Source: Ancylobacter sonchi
Lineage (GTDB): Bacteria; Pseudomonadota; Alphaproteobacteria; Rhizobiales; Xanthobacteraceae
Assembly (NCBI RefSeq): GCF_018390695.1
Contig: NZ_JAHBGF010000028.1
Coordinates: 186,001-250,000, forward strand
DNA length: 64,000 nt
Direction of reading: 5' to 3'
Below, one piece after another: positions 51,093 to 59,572 of the stretch (its first letter is position 1; the number at the start of each line of letters is the position of its first letter). The position numbers were made by a program, and so were the translations under genes. Under the pieces are notes generated by a model. That model was not told the origin of the DNA. It ran no database searches and worked only from the letters and a program-made list of their open reading frames with translations.

Positions 51093-51729
51093 TGAGCTTC
51101 CTTTCCAGCCGCCGGCTCCAGGTCGAGAGCGGGAAGCAGATCGCGAAATAGATCGCTGCCACGACCATGAAGACGGTGAAGGGCTCGAAGATCGAGTTGT
51201 TGATGAGCTTGCCGGCCTGGGCGAGCTCGACGAAGCCGACCACCGAGGCCAGCGAGGTGTTCTTGACGATCTGGACGAGGAACCCGACCGTCGGCGGCGT
51301 GGCGATGCGCATCGCCTGCGGCAGGATCACCCGCGTCATGCGCTGCCAGGGGGTGAGGGCGAGGCACTCGGCCGCCTCCCACTGGGTCTTCGGCACCGAT
51401 TGCAGGCAGCCGCGCCAGATCTCGGCGAGGAAGCCGGACGAATAGATCGTCAGGCCGATGCCGGCGGCGATCAGCGCCGGCACTTCCTGGAAGCCGACGA
51501 TGGCGATGCCGAAATAGATCAGGAACAGCAGGATCAGCAGCGGCGTGCCCTGCACCACCTGGATGTAGGCGATGGCGGCGTAGCGCACCCAGCGGATCGG
51601 CGAGATGCGCATCAGGGCGACGGCGAAGCCGACGAGCCCGCCGCCGACGAAGGCGATGGCGGACAGGCCGAGCGTCCACATGGCCGCCCAGCCGAGGAAT
51701 TCGAGGTGTACGAGGCTGAAACCCGGCAT
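51076..51729 (-). CDS. PAAT-type ABC transporter, permease
   Basis: A 217-aa HisM-type permease with five helices. The EAA loop is in WEAAECLALTPWQRMTRVILPQAMR. It lies 10 bp after the paired permease and overlaps the ATPase start. Probably forms a heterodimeric channel with that permease. Confidence 0.9.
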   Translation of the reverse strand: MPGFSLVHLEFLGWAAMWTLGLSAIAFVGGGLVGFAVALMRISPIRWVRYAAIAYIQVVQGTPLLILLFLIYFGIAIVGFQEVPALIAAGIGLTIYSSGFLAEIWRGCLQSVPKTQWEAAECLALTPWQRMTRVILPQAMRIATPPTVGFLVQIVKNTSLASVVGFVELAQAGKLINNSIFEPFTVFMVVAAIYFAICFPLSTWSRRLERKLNVSRR

Positions 51730-51739
51730 GATCAGACCC

Positions 51740-52423
51740 TCACAGCGCCGTGCCGAGCTTGCGCTTGCGCACGAAGACGACGAGGCCGAACAGCCACAGC
51801 GCGATGCGCACCACGAAAGACAGAGCGAGATAGATGATGCCGACGACGATGTAGGTCTCGAACGAGCGGAAGGTGTCGGACTGGATGCGGTTGGCGACCG
51901 CCGTCAGCTCTTCCGCCGAGATCTGTGAGGTGATCGATGAGGCCAGCATCAGCAGCACGTACTGGCTGGTGAGCGCCGGATAGACCCGCTCGATCGCCGG
52001 ACGGATGATGACGTGCCAGTAGATCTGCGGCTTGGACAGGCCGAGGCAGTCGGCGGCTTCCAACTGCGACTTGTGCACGGATTCGAGACCGGCGCGCACG
52101 ATCTCGCAGGTATAGGCGCCGACATTCACCACCAGCGCGATCACCGCCGCCGCATTGGCGGAGACCTTGATGCCCAGCGTGGCGATGCCGAAATAGACGA
52201 TGAACACCTGCACCAGCAGCGGGGTGTTGCGGATCACCTCGACATAGCTCGCCACCAGGAATTTCACCCAGGGCGGGCCGTCGGAACGGCCGATGGCGCA
52301 CAACGTGCCGAGCACGAAACCGAGCACGGTGGAGACCGCCGAGAGCTGCAGCGTAAGCCAGGCGCCCTGCAGAAATTCCGGCCAGAAGGCCCAGAGCGCG
52401 GAGAAATCGAATTGATAGGTCAT
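51740..52423 (-). CDS. PAAT-type ABC transporter, permease
   Basis: A 227-aa HisM/GlnP-type permease with EAA loop (KSQLEAADCLGLSKPQIYWHVIIRP split by helix ends). The start overlaps the stop of the uxaB-like gene (ATGA), so the importer is translationally coupled to the reductase. Consistent with substrate being processed by UxaB-like enzyme. Confidence 0.9.
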   Translation of the reverse strand: MTYQFDFSALWAFWPEFLQGAWLTLQLSAVSTVLGFVLGTLCAIGRSDGPPWVKFLVASYVEVIRNTPLLVQVFIVYFGIATLGIKVSANAAAVIALVVNVGAYTCEIVRAGLESVHKSQLEAADCLGLSKPQIYWHVIIRPAIERVYPALTSQYVLLMLASSITSQISAEELTAVANRIQSDTFRSFETYIVVGIIYLALSFVVRIALWLFGLVVFVRKRKLGTAL

Positions 52424-53565
52424 GCCGCCACTCCGTCGGCCCGCCGGGCGACCAGCGCGTCGAGCGTCGGGGTCGCGGGAGCGCCCGGACGGCCGGCGAT
52501 CCAGTCGAGGAAGGCCTTCACGCGCCGCTCGACCTTCACCGTGTGGTTCTGGGCGATGTCGGCGATGCGATGGTCGAGGAAGGGGTTGCGGAAGCGGTCG
52601 AGCGTGACGGCGACATAGGCCCGCGCCTCGCTCTCCATGCCCCGCGCGGCGAAGCCGGGCACGACCTCGTCGGCATAGAGCGCGTCGAGCCGGGCGCGGA
52701 TGGCGTCGTCGGCGAGGATGGCGCGCACCGTCTCAGTCGCTGGGCGGCCTTCGCGGGCCCAGATGTCGGCGAGGAAGGTGTGGCCGAGATTGAGGATGTG
52801 CAGCTTCAGCCGCTCGAAGGGCTCGAGATCGTCGGTGAGCACGACGTCGGGATGCGAGAAGGGCAGGGTAAGGCCCGGCTGCGCTTCGATCGCCCACAGC
52901 GCATAGGGCTCTGCGACGGCGCCGACCGGCTCGATGGGCTCGGAGACGATGCGGTCGACCAGCGTGTTGCCGAAGATCACCTTGGCGTCGAGCCAGTCGG
53001 CGAAGGCCGCGGGCGCGCCGCTCGCCGCGGCGAGTTCCTTCACCGCTGCCTTCAGTACCTCGCCATTGCGGTTGATCAGCTCGCAGGGCAGCACCTTGAT
53101 CGGCGCCCCGCCTTGGGTCCAGCGATGGTGCAGCAGGGCGGTGAGCTTGCCGGGGAAGGAGGCGGGAACGCCGCCGGCCAGCAGGGCCGGGCCGCGATCC
53201 GCGTCGGCGATCACGTAGCCGGCGTCGCCCATGTTCGAGACGACCAGCTCGGCCTCGCCGGCGAAAAGGGCGGCCAGCGCCGCCCAGTCGGCCGCCGCCG
53301 ACAGGCCGCGATCGACCGCCCGCACCGTCACTTCGCGCTCGACGGGGGCGCCGTCGACCATGCCGCGGATGATCACCGGATAGCCCTCCGGACGCCCGAA
53401 GGCGCTAACGCGCCCGGCGCGGGCCGCCGAGCCGGACGCCTGCACCACCGCGATGGGGCCGATGTCCTGCCCGACCTCGCGCGCCTCATGGACGAAGAGG
53501 TCGACATGCGCCTGGAGGAAACGGCTGGTGCCGAACTGAACGATACGCGTGCTCACGAACGGCAA
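52420..53565 (-). CDS. Mannitol-dehydrogenase-family reductase, tagaturonate reductase (UxaB)-like
   Basis: A 381-aa long-chain polyol dehydrogenase. N-terminal VQFGTSRFLQAHVDLFVHE binds NAD; the middle LPCELINRNGEVLK and FGNTLVDRIVSEPIEP are typical of UxaB/UxuB. It is shorter than the 480-aa E. coli enzyme. Converts tagaturonate to altronate, consistent with uxaA downstream. First gene of the sugar-acid operon, divergent from the GntR-KDG kinase genes. Confidence 0.85.
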   Translation of the reverse strand: MPFVSTRIVQFGTSRFLQAHVDLFVHEAREVGQDIGPIAVVQASGSAARAGRVSAFGRPEGYPVIIRGMVDGAPVEREVTVRAVDRGLSAAADWAALAALFAGEAELVVSNMGDAGYVIADADRGPALLAGGVPASFPGKLTALLHHRWTQGGAPIKVLPCELINRNGEVLKAAVKELAAASGAPAAFADWLDAKVIFGNTLVDRIVSEPIEPVGAVAEPYALWAIEAQPGLTLPFSHPDVVLTDDLEPFERLKLHILNLGHTFLADIWAREGRPATETVRAILADDAIRARLDALYADEVVPGFAARGMESEARAYVAVTLDRFRNPFLDHRIADIAQNHTVKVERRVKAFLDWIAGRPGAPATPTLDALVARRADGVAA

Positions 53566-53771
53566 GCTCCCATCATGCCGCCGACAGGCGCCGCCCTGGA
53601 GGAGCGGACGACGTTGCGCGGCTCAATGTATTGAAAACAAAGGATTCTGTTGCAGCCGCTTGCGCGCCACATCGCGTATTTCCTCACCCTAGGTTATTAT
53701 TGTTCTTGTTTCTTATGTATAAAATCCATGCTGGACGCGGCGTGTCAATCTGTTTTTAATGTAGAAAAAAC

Positions 53772-53795
53772 AGCGCCACCGTACAGAGTGGCGCT
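53772..53795 (-). terminator. Hairpin upstream of GntR gene, terminator-like on the minus strand
   Basis: AGCGCCAC and GTGGCGCT (8-bp arms, 8-nt loop), followed on the minus strand by GTTTTTTC. This is a strong intrinsic-terminator layout pointing away from GntR toward the uxaB operon, 28 bp before the GntR start. It may insulate the divergent promoters or serve as a 5'-UTR hairpin of the GntR message. The rest of 53566-53822 is AT-rich promoter DNA with a TATAAA at 53717-53722. Confidence 0.5.
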
Positions 53796-53822
53796 TGGGG
53801 GAAAACGAGCCGCGGGGGCCGC

Positions 53823-54752
53823 ATGAAGGGCAATACCGTCTTTAAACGAAGCTACAACCAGTGTTTGCGCCGGCTGGCGGCGCATGACATCGGCGCTGCG
53901 CTGCCTTCCGAAAGTGATCTCGCGCACACGCTCGACGTCAGCCGCACCACGGTGCGGGCGGTGCTGGCGTCGCTGGCGGAGACCGGCATCGTCAGCCTCG
54001 GGACGAGTGGGCGCGTGCTGGTCCGCCACCCGGTGGAGGCGGACTATTTTCCCGACATGCAGACGCTGTCGGCCGGCGCCGCGGTGGAGCGGCGCTTCAT
54101 GGAGTGGATCCTGCTGGGGGACTTCCGTGCCGGCCAGTTGCTGAACGCGGCGGAACTCGCCCGGCAGTTCGGCACCTCGACCACCACCATCCGCGAATAT
54201 CTGGCCCAGTTCCAGCACGTCGGGCTGCTGGAGCGGCGACCCAACAGTGCCTGGCTCTACAAGGGCGTGACGCCGGACTTCGCCACCGAGATCTACGACG
54301 TGCGCGAAATGTTCGAGCTGCGCGCCACCCGCAGCTTCATCGAACTGCCCGACGATTCGCCGCCCTGGCGCGAACTCGACGCCATCGAGGCGGAACATCG
54401 CGCGCTGCTCGCCAATATCGACGAGGAATACCGGCGCTTCCCGCAGCTCGACGAGCGGCTGCACCGCGTCATCCACGAGACGTCGAACAACCGCTTCATC
54501 ATCGATTTCTACGACGTGATCTCGACGCTGTTCCACTACACCTATCGCTGGAACCGCTCGGACGAGCAGCAGCGCAACACCGTCGCGCTGATGGAGCATC
54601 TCGACTATATCGAGGCGCTGCGCTCGCGCGACCAGCGCGCCATCGATGCCCGCTGCCGCAAGCATCTGCGCACCGCCCGCGCCACGCTGGCGCGCTCGAT
54701 CGAGTTCGGCCCGTTCCGTTCCCAGCCCAGCCCTGTCGGAGTTTCCACGTGA
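53823..54752 (+). CDS. GntR/FCD-family regulator with two tandem winged helices
   Basis: A 309-aa regulator. Residues about 8-68 form one GntR-type winged helix (PSESDLAHTLDVSRTTVRAV). Residues about 86-147 form a second (NAAELARQFGTSTTTIREYL, then QHVGLLERRPN). A C-terminal FCD-like helical domain follows. Usual FadR/UxuR members have only one helix and about 230 aa. It is divergent from the uxaB operon and overlaps the KDG kinase start by 4 nt (GTGA), so it is probably the pathway regulator. Confidence 0.85.
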   Translation: MKGNTVFKRSYNQCLRRLAAHDIGAALPSESDLAHTLDVSRTTVRAVLASLAETGIVSLGTSGRVLVRHPVEADYFPDMQTLSAGAAVERRFMEWILLGDFRAGQLLNAAELARQFGTSTTTIREYLAQFQHVGLLERRPNSAWLYKGVTPDFATEIYDVREMFELRATRSFIELPDDSPPWRELDAIEAEHRALLANIDEEYRRFPQLDERLHRVIHETSNNRFIIDFYDVISTLFHYTYRWNRSDEQQRNTVALMEHLDYIEALRSRDQRAIDARCRKHLRTARATLARSIEFGPFRSQPSPVGVST

Positions 54753-55678
54753 CCAAGGTCTTTGCCAGCATCGGCGAATGCATGATCGAACTGGCCGATG
54801 CCGGCGGCGGGCTGTACCGCCGCGGCTTCGCCGGCGACACGCTGAACACCGCCTGGGGCGTGCGCGGGCTGACCGATCCCGCCGAGGTATCGGTGCGCTA
54901 CGTCACCCGGGTCGGCGACGACGCGCCGTCGGACGAGATGCTGGGCTTCTTCGCCGGGGCGGGGATCGATACCAGCCATGTCGGCCGGGTGCCGGGCCGC
55001 CCGGTCGGGCTGTACATGATCGCGCTGCAGGGTTTTGAGCGCAGCTTCACCTATTGGCGCGACACCTCGGCGGCGAAGCTGCTCGCCGCCGATCGCGACG
55101 CGCTGCGGGCGGCGCTGGCGGATGCCGCGTGCATCTATCTGTCCGGCATCACCCTGGCGATCCTGCCGCCGGAGCATCGCGGCAATCTGTTCGCCGTGCT
55201 CGCCGAGGCACAGGCGCGCGGCGCCATGATCGCCTTCGACGCCAATATCAGGCTGCGTCTGTGGCCGAGCCTCGACGCGCTGCGGGCCGGACTGGAGGAG
55301 GGGTACCGCGCCGCGACCATCGCGCTGCCGACCTTCCCCGACGAAAGCGAGATTTTCGGCGATACCTCCCCGGAGGCGATGATCGAGCGCGTAGCCGGCT
55401 ATGGAGTTTCCGAGATCGTGGTGAAGGACGGCGCGGAACCCTGCACCTTGCAGACCGGGGGGCGGATCGAGGCGATCCCGGCGGTGCGGGTGGCCGAGCC
55501 GCTGGACACCACCGGCGCCGGCGACAGTTTCAATGCCGGCTATCTTGCGGCGCGCCTCGCCGGGCGGGAACCGGCGGAGGCGGTGCGCCTCGCGCACAAG
55601 GTGGCGGCGCGGGTGATCTGCAGCCGGGGCGCGCTGATCGACATGGGCGCGCTGCGCGAGGTCGCGCAGGCCGGCTGA
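54749..55678 (+). CDS. kdgK: 2-keto-3-deoxygluconate kinase
   Basis: A 309-aa PfkB-family sugar kinase. GECMIELAD at the N-terminus and the catalytic DTTGAGDSFNAGY near residue 250 match KdgK. GTG start at 54749, overlapping the GntR stop; GGAG lies 8 nt upstream. Phosphorylates KDG to KDPG, the product of altronate dehydratase. Encoded on the opposite strand to the rest of the pathway. Confidence 0.88.
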   Translation: MTKVFASIGECMIELADAGGGLYRRGFAGDTLNTAWGVRGLTDPAEVSVRYVTRVGDDAPSDEMLGFFAGAGIDTSHVGRVPGRPVGLYMIALQGFERSFTYWRDTSAAKLLAADRDALRAALADAACIYLSGITLAILPPEHRGNLFAVLAEAQARGAMIAFDANIRLRLWPSLDALRAGLEEGYRAATIALPTFPDESEIFGDTSPEAMIERVAGYGVSEIVVKDGAEPCTLQTGGRIEAIPAVRVAEPLDTTGAGDSFNAGYLAARLAGREPAEAVRLAHKVAARVICSRGALIDMGALREVAQAG

Positions 55679-55707
55679 CGCCGCGCGGCGCGGCCGCTGT
55701 GGCGGGG

Positions 55708-58700
55708 TCAGTGGAAGTCCCGCGATTTCGGCAGCAGCCGCACCTGCCGCGGGTGCCCCTGGGTGGAGCGCCGGCCTTGCAGCATATGACCGGGGCGATG
55801 GTTGGTCCGCTCGTCGATGCCGGGATCGACGTTCGGCGGGGCCAGCCGGGGCGGCCCGTCGAACAGGCGGGACAGCTCGGCGGTGCGGTCGTGTATGCGT
55901 TCGCCCATCAGATGCACCACGCCTTCCTTGCTCCTCTGCACCCGCCCTTCCACCATGACGAGGCGGGCGCCCATCACCTGCGCGCGGTAGCGCTCGAACA
56001 GCCGCGCCCAGATGAGCACGTTGACGATGCCGGTCTCGTCCTCCAGCGTCATGAAGATGGCGTTGCCCTTGCCGGGCCGCTGGCGCACCAGCACGATGCC
56101 GGCGGTGCGCAGGAAGGCACCGTCGCGGCTCGCCGCCACCTCGGCGCTGGACAGCACCCGCTCAGCGGCGAAGACCGGCCGCAGCACGCCCATGGGATGG
56201 CCCTTCAACGACAGGCGCGTGGTCTGGTAGTCGATGGCGATCGCCTCGGGCAGCGGCATGAGCGGCAGCGGCGCGTCGTGCTCCTCGCCGAGCTCGCGGG
56301 CGTCGGCGGCGGCGAAGAGCGGCAGCGGCGCGTCGTCCGGCAGCCGGCGCACCGCCCACGCGGCCTCGCGGCGGGAAAGCCCCATCGAGCCGAAGGCGTC
56401 GGCCTCGGCAAGCCTGGTCAGCAGGGCGGTCGGCAGGCGGGTCCGGCGGGCGAGCACCTCGATATCCGGATAGCCCGCACCGCGTGCATCGACCAGCTGC
56501 TCGCCGGCGGCCTCTCCGATGCCGTCGACCTGGCGGAAGCCGAGCCGCAGCGCGAGCGTGCCGTCGGCCCGCTCTTCCAGCGTGCAGTCATGCGCGCTGC
56601 GATTGACGTCGACGGGGCGGATCTCGACGCCGTGCTCGCGGGCATCGCGCACGATCTGCGCCGGGGCGTAGAAGCCCATGGGCTGCGAATTGAGCAGCGC
56701 GCAGGCGAAGACGGCCGGGTGCCGGCATTTGATGTAGGCAGAGATGTAGACCAGCTTGGCGAAGGACGCCGCATGGCTTTCCGGAAAGCCATATTCGCCG
56801 AAGCCCTGGATCTGCTGGAAGCAGCGCTCGGCGAAGGCACGCTGGTAGCCCCGCGCGACCATGCCCTCGATCAGCTTGTCCCGGAATTTCCCGATGGTGC
56901 CGAGATTGCGGAAGGTGGCCATGGCGCGGCGCAGCTGGTTGGCCTCGACATCGGTGAATCTCGCCGCGACCATGGCGAGCTGCATCGCCTGCTCCTGGAA
57001 CAGCGGGACGCCCTTGGTACGGGACAGCACCTCCTTCAGCTCGTCGGGATCGTGCGGCGGGGACGGCGAGGGGTAGCTGACCGGCTCCGTTCCCTCCCGC
57101 CGGCGCAGATAGGGGTGCACCATGTTGCCCTGGATCGGCCCCGGGCGGACGATCGCCACCTGGATGACGAGGTCGTACAGTTTGCGCGGCTTCAGGCGCG
57201 GCAGCATGTTGATCTGCGCCCGGCTCTCTACCTGGAACACGCCGATGGAATCACCGCGGCACAGCATGTCGTAGACGTCGTCCTGTTCCAGCGGCACGTC
57301 GGGGAGGCCGTAATCGAGGCCCTCATGCGCGCGTATCAGGTCGAGCGCCTTGCGGATGCAGGTGAGCATGCCGAGCGCCAGCACGTCGACCTTCATCAGC
57401 TTGAGCGTGTCGATGTCGTCCTTGTCCCATTCGATGAAGGTGCGGTTCGCCATCACCGCCGGGCCGATCGGCACGATCTCGTCAAGCCGCTTCTGGCTGA
57501 GCACGAAGCCGCCGACATGCTGGGACAGATGGCGGGGAAAACCGATGAGGCGGCGGGCGAGGCCGATCACCCGGGCAATGGTCGGGTTGTCCGGGTCGAG
57601 GCCCGCTTCGCGCGCCCGCCGCGTCTCGACCTCGCCCCAACTGCCCCACACGGTGCCGGCGAGCCGCGCGGTGACGTCCTCGGTGAGGCCGAGCGCCTTG
57701 CCGACATCACGGAAGGCGCTGCGCGGGCGATAGGAGATGACGGTGGCGACGATGCCGGCGCGGTCGCGGCCGTAGCGCCGATAGACATACTGCATCACCT
57801 CCTCCCGCCGCCCATGCTCGAAATCGACGTCGATGTCGGGCGGCTCGCGACGTTCGCGGGCGATGAAGCGGGAGAACAAGAGGTTGCTGGTCGACGGATC
57901 GACGGCGGTGATGCCCAGCACGTAGCAGACGGCGGAATTGGCTGCCGAGCCGCGCCCCTGGCAGAGGATGCCCTCCTTCTCGGCGAAGTCGACAATGTCG
58001 CGGATGGTGAGGAAATAGGGCGCGTAGCCGAGCTCGGCGATCAGCGACAGCTCGGTGTGCAGCTGCCGTTCGACCTTGTCCGGCACGCCGTTGGGGTAGC
58101 GGATGGCGGCGCGGCGCCATGTCAGCTTCTCCAGCCATTCCTGCGGGGTGTGGCCGGGCGGCACCGGCTCTTCGGGATATTCGTATCTGAGTTCGCCGAG
58201 CGAGAAGTCGATGCGGTCGAGGAAGGCCCGGGTCTCGGCCATGGCTTCCGGCGCCTCGCGGAACAGGCGGGCCATCTCGTCCGGCGCTTTCAGGTGCCGC
58301 TCGGCATTGGCCTCGACCAGCCGGCCGGCCGCGTCGATGGTGGTGCCGTGGCGGATGCAGGTGAGCACGTCCTGCAGGTCGCGCTGGTCGGGGTGGTGAT
58401 AGAGGACGTCGTTCACCGCCAGCAGCGGCACGTCGGCACGGGCGGCGCAGGCCTTCAGCCCGAGAAGGCGGCGGCGGTCGTCGCCACGGCGCGGCATGTC
58501 GGCGGCGAGCCATAGCGAGCCGGGCGCCGCCTCGTGGAGGCGGGCGAGGAGATCATCGAGCCCGTCGGGCTGGCGGGGCGGCATCAGGATGAGCGACAGG
58601 CCGCCGGCATCGGCCAGGAGGTCGTCGAGCAGCAGGTGGCATTCGCCCTTGATGCCGGCGCGCAGATTGCCGGCGGTGAGCAGCCGGCAGAGCCGGCCCC

Positions 58701-59562
58701 AGCCGGTGCGGGTCTGCGGATAGGCGAGAATGTCCGGCGTGCCGTCGGCAAAGGCGAGCCGGGCGCCGACCACCAGCTTGAAGGGAAGGGGCGGCGGCTC
58801 GGGTTCGCCGTCGTCGTCGGCAGGCGGCGCCTCGACGATGTCCGGATCGTCCGCGCCAGATGAAAGGTCCTCGGAAAAGACTTCTCTGGAAGAACCCATT
58901 TTGAAGGGCGGAGTGCCGAGATCGGGATGTCCCGCCCCTGGCCCTGCAGGTTGGGTGGGCGGCGGCGGGTCCTCTTCCTGTCGTTGCGAGGCTGCCGCTC
59001 CCTCCATCTCCCGTTGAACGGTCTCGTGCGTGCTCGTCTCACGACACGCCATTTCCTGCTGCCGCGCACCGGCTGCGTCACGGACGGGAGAGGTCATAGA
59101 CCGAACGTCCTTCCGACCGGCAGGCGGAGTGCGATCCGTTTCCCCGCCGGACGTCGCGTCGATTCCAACACGCGCGGGGTGGGGCCCGCCGGCGGGCGGT
59201 GCGACGGGGTGAGTGTCTTTGGCCGCCACTCCGCCGTCCTCTGCCTGTACCGAATTGCCAGCCTCCGTCCGCGCCGCCTTGCCGGCCTGCCCCCGCGCCT
59301 GCTTCCAAGCGTTCTGCCAAGCCTCCTCCGCCTCCTGTACCGCCGCATAGGCGCGCACCACGCCGGCCACGGTGTTGCGGTCGGCGATGCCGATGCCGGC
59401 ATGGCCGAGGGCGAGGGCGGTCTCCACCAGATCCGCCGCGGTCGAGGCGCCGCGCAGGAAGGAGAAGTTCGAGGTGACGGCCAGCTCTGCATAGAACGGG
59501 AGCTGCCGCGCCTCGCCCGCCTCCTCCTCCGGGGGCGGCGTTGCGTCGTCATATGCGCTCAT
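55708..59562 (-). CDS. dnaE2: Error-prone DNA polymerase ImuC/DnaE2, with long PHP-domain insertion
   Basis: A 1284-aa C-family DNA polymerase. The PHP domain begins with YAELAVTSNFSFLRGAST; catalytic Asp residues are in PDIDVDFEH and KVDVLALG; the tail holds HhH and OB-fold (FMTLEDETGIVNVLIW). Normal ImuC is about 1050-1100 aa. The extra ~180 residues (79-260; DNA about 58782-59325) are a low-complexity Ala/Glu/Pro/Asp-rich run inserted in the PHP domain between AYAAVQEAEE and LPFKLVVGARL. ATG at 59562 follows GAGGAGG. Third gene of the SOS mutasome cassette. Confidence 0.92.
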   Translation of the reverse strand: MSAYDDATPPPEEEAGEARQLPFYAELAVTSNFSFLRGASTAADLVETALALGHAGIGIADRNTVAGVVRAYAAVQEAEEAWQNAWKQARGQAGKAARTEAGNSVQAEDGGVAAKDTHPVAPPAGGPHPARVGIDATSGGETDRTPPAGRKDVRSMTSPVRDAAGARQQEMACRETSTHETVQREMEGAAASQRQEEDPPPPTQPAGPGAGHPDLGTPPFKMGSSREVFSEDLSSGADDPDIVEAPPADDDGEPEPPPLPFKLVVGARLAFADGTPDILAYPQTRTGWGRLCRLLTAGNLRAGIKGECHLLLDDLLADAGGLSLILMPPRQPDGLDDLLARLHEAAPGSLWLAADMPRRGDDRRRLLGLKACAARADVPLLAVNDVLYHHPDQRDLQDVLTCIRHGTTIDAAGRLVEANAERHLKAPDEMARLFREAPEAMAETRAFLDRIDFSLGELRYEYPEEPVPPGHTPQEWLEKLTWRRAAIRYPNGVPDKVERQLHTELSLIAELGYAPYFLTIRDIVDFAEKEGILCQGRGSAANSAVCYVLGITAVDPSTSNLLFSRFIARERREPPDIDVDFEHGRREEVMQYVYRRYGRDRAGIVATVISYRPRSAFRDVGKALGLTEDVTARLAGTVWGSWGEVETRRAREAGLDPDNPTIARVIGLARRLIGFPRHLSQHVGGFVLSQKRLDEIVPIGPAVMANRTFIEWDKDDIDTLKLMKVDVLALGMLTCIRKALDLIRAHEGLDYGLPDVPLEQDDVYDMLCRGDSIGVFQVESRAQINMLPRLKPRKLYDLVIQVAIVRPGPIQGNMVHPYLRRREGTEPVSYPSPSPPHDPDELKEVLSRTKGVPLFQEQAMQLAMVAARFTDVEANQLRRAMATFRNLGTIGKFRDKLIEGMVARGYQRAFAERCFQQIQGFGEYGFPESHAASFAKLVYISAYIKCRHPAVFACALLNSQPMGFYAPAQIVRDAREHGVEIRPVDVNRSAHDCTLEERADGTLALRLGFRQVDGIGEAAGEQLVDARGAGYPDIEVLARRTRLPTALLTRLAEADAFGSMGLSRREAAWAVRRLPDDAPLPLFAAADARELGEEHDAPLPLMPLPEAIAIDYQTTRLSLKGHPMGVLRPVFAAERVLSSAEVAASRDGAFLRTAGIVLVRQRPGKGNAIFMTLEDETGIVNVLIWARLFERYRAQVMGARLVMVEGRVQRSKEGVVHLMGERIHDRTAELSRLFDGPPRLAPPNVDPGIDERTNHRPGHMLQGRRSTQGHPRQVRLLPKSRDFH

Positions 59563-59572
59563 GCCGGCCTCC

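Noticed and set aside
55054-58515. An 1153-aa open frame on the plus strand opposite dnaE2
   Set aside because: Shadow of the dnaE2 reading frame; repetitive Arg/Ala/Val/Asp composition and no ribosome site of note.
55708-59562. Possible frameshift or misassembly in dnaE2 causing its large size
   Set aside because: Both flanks of the extra segment are in the same frame with no stop codons and a smooth GC pattern, so an in-frame insertion is more likely.
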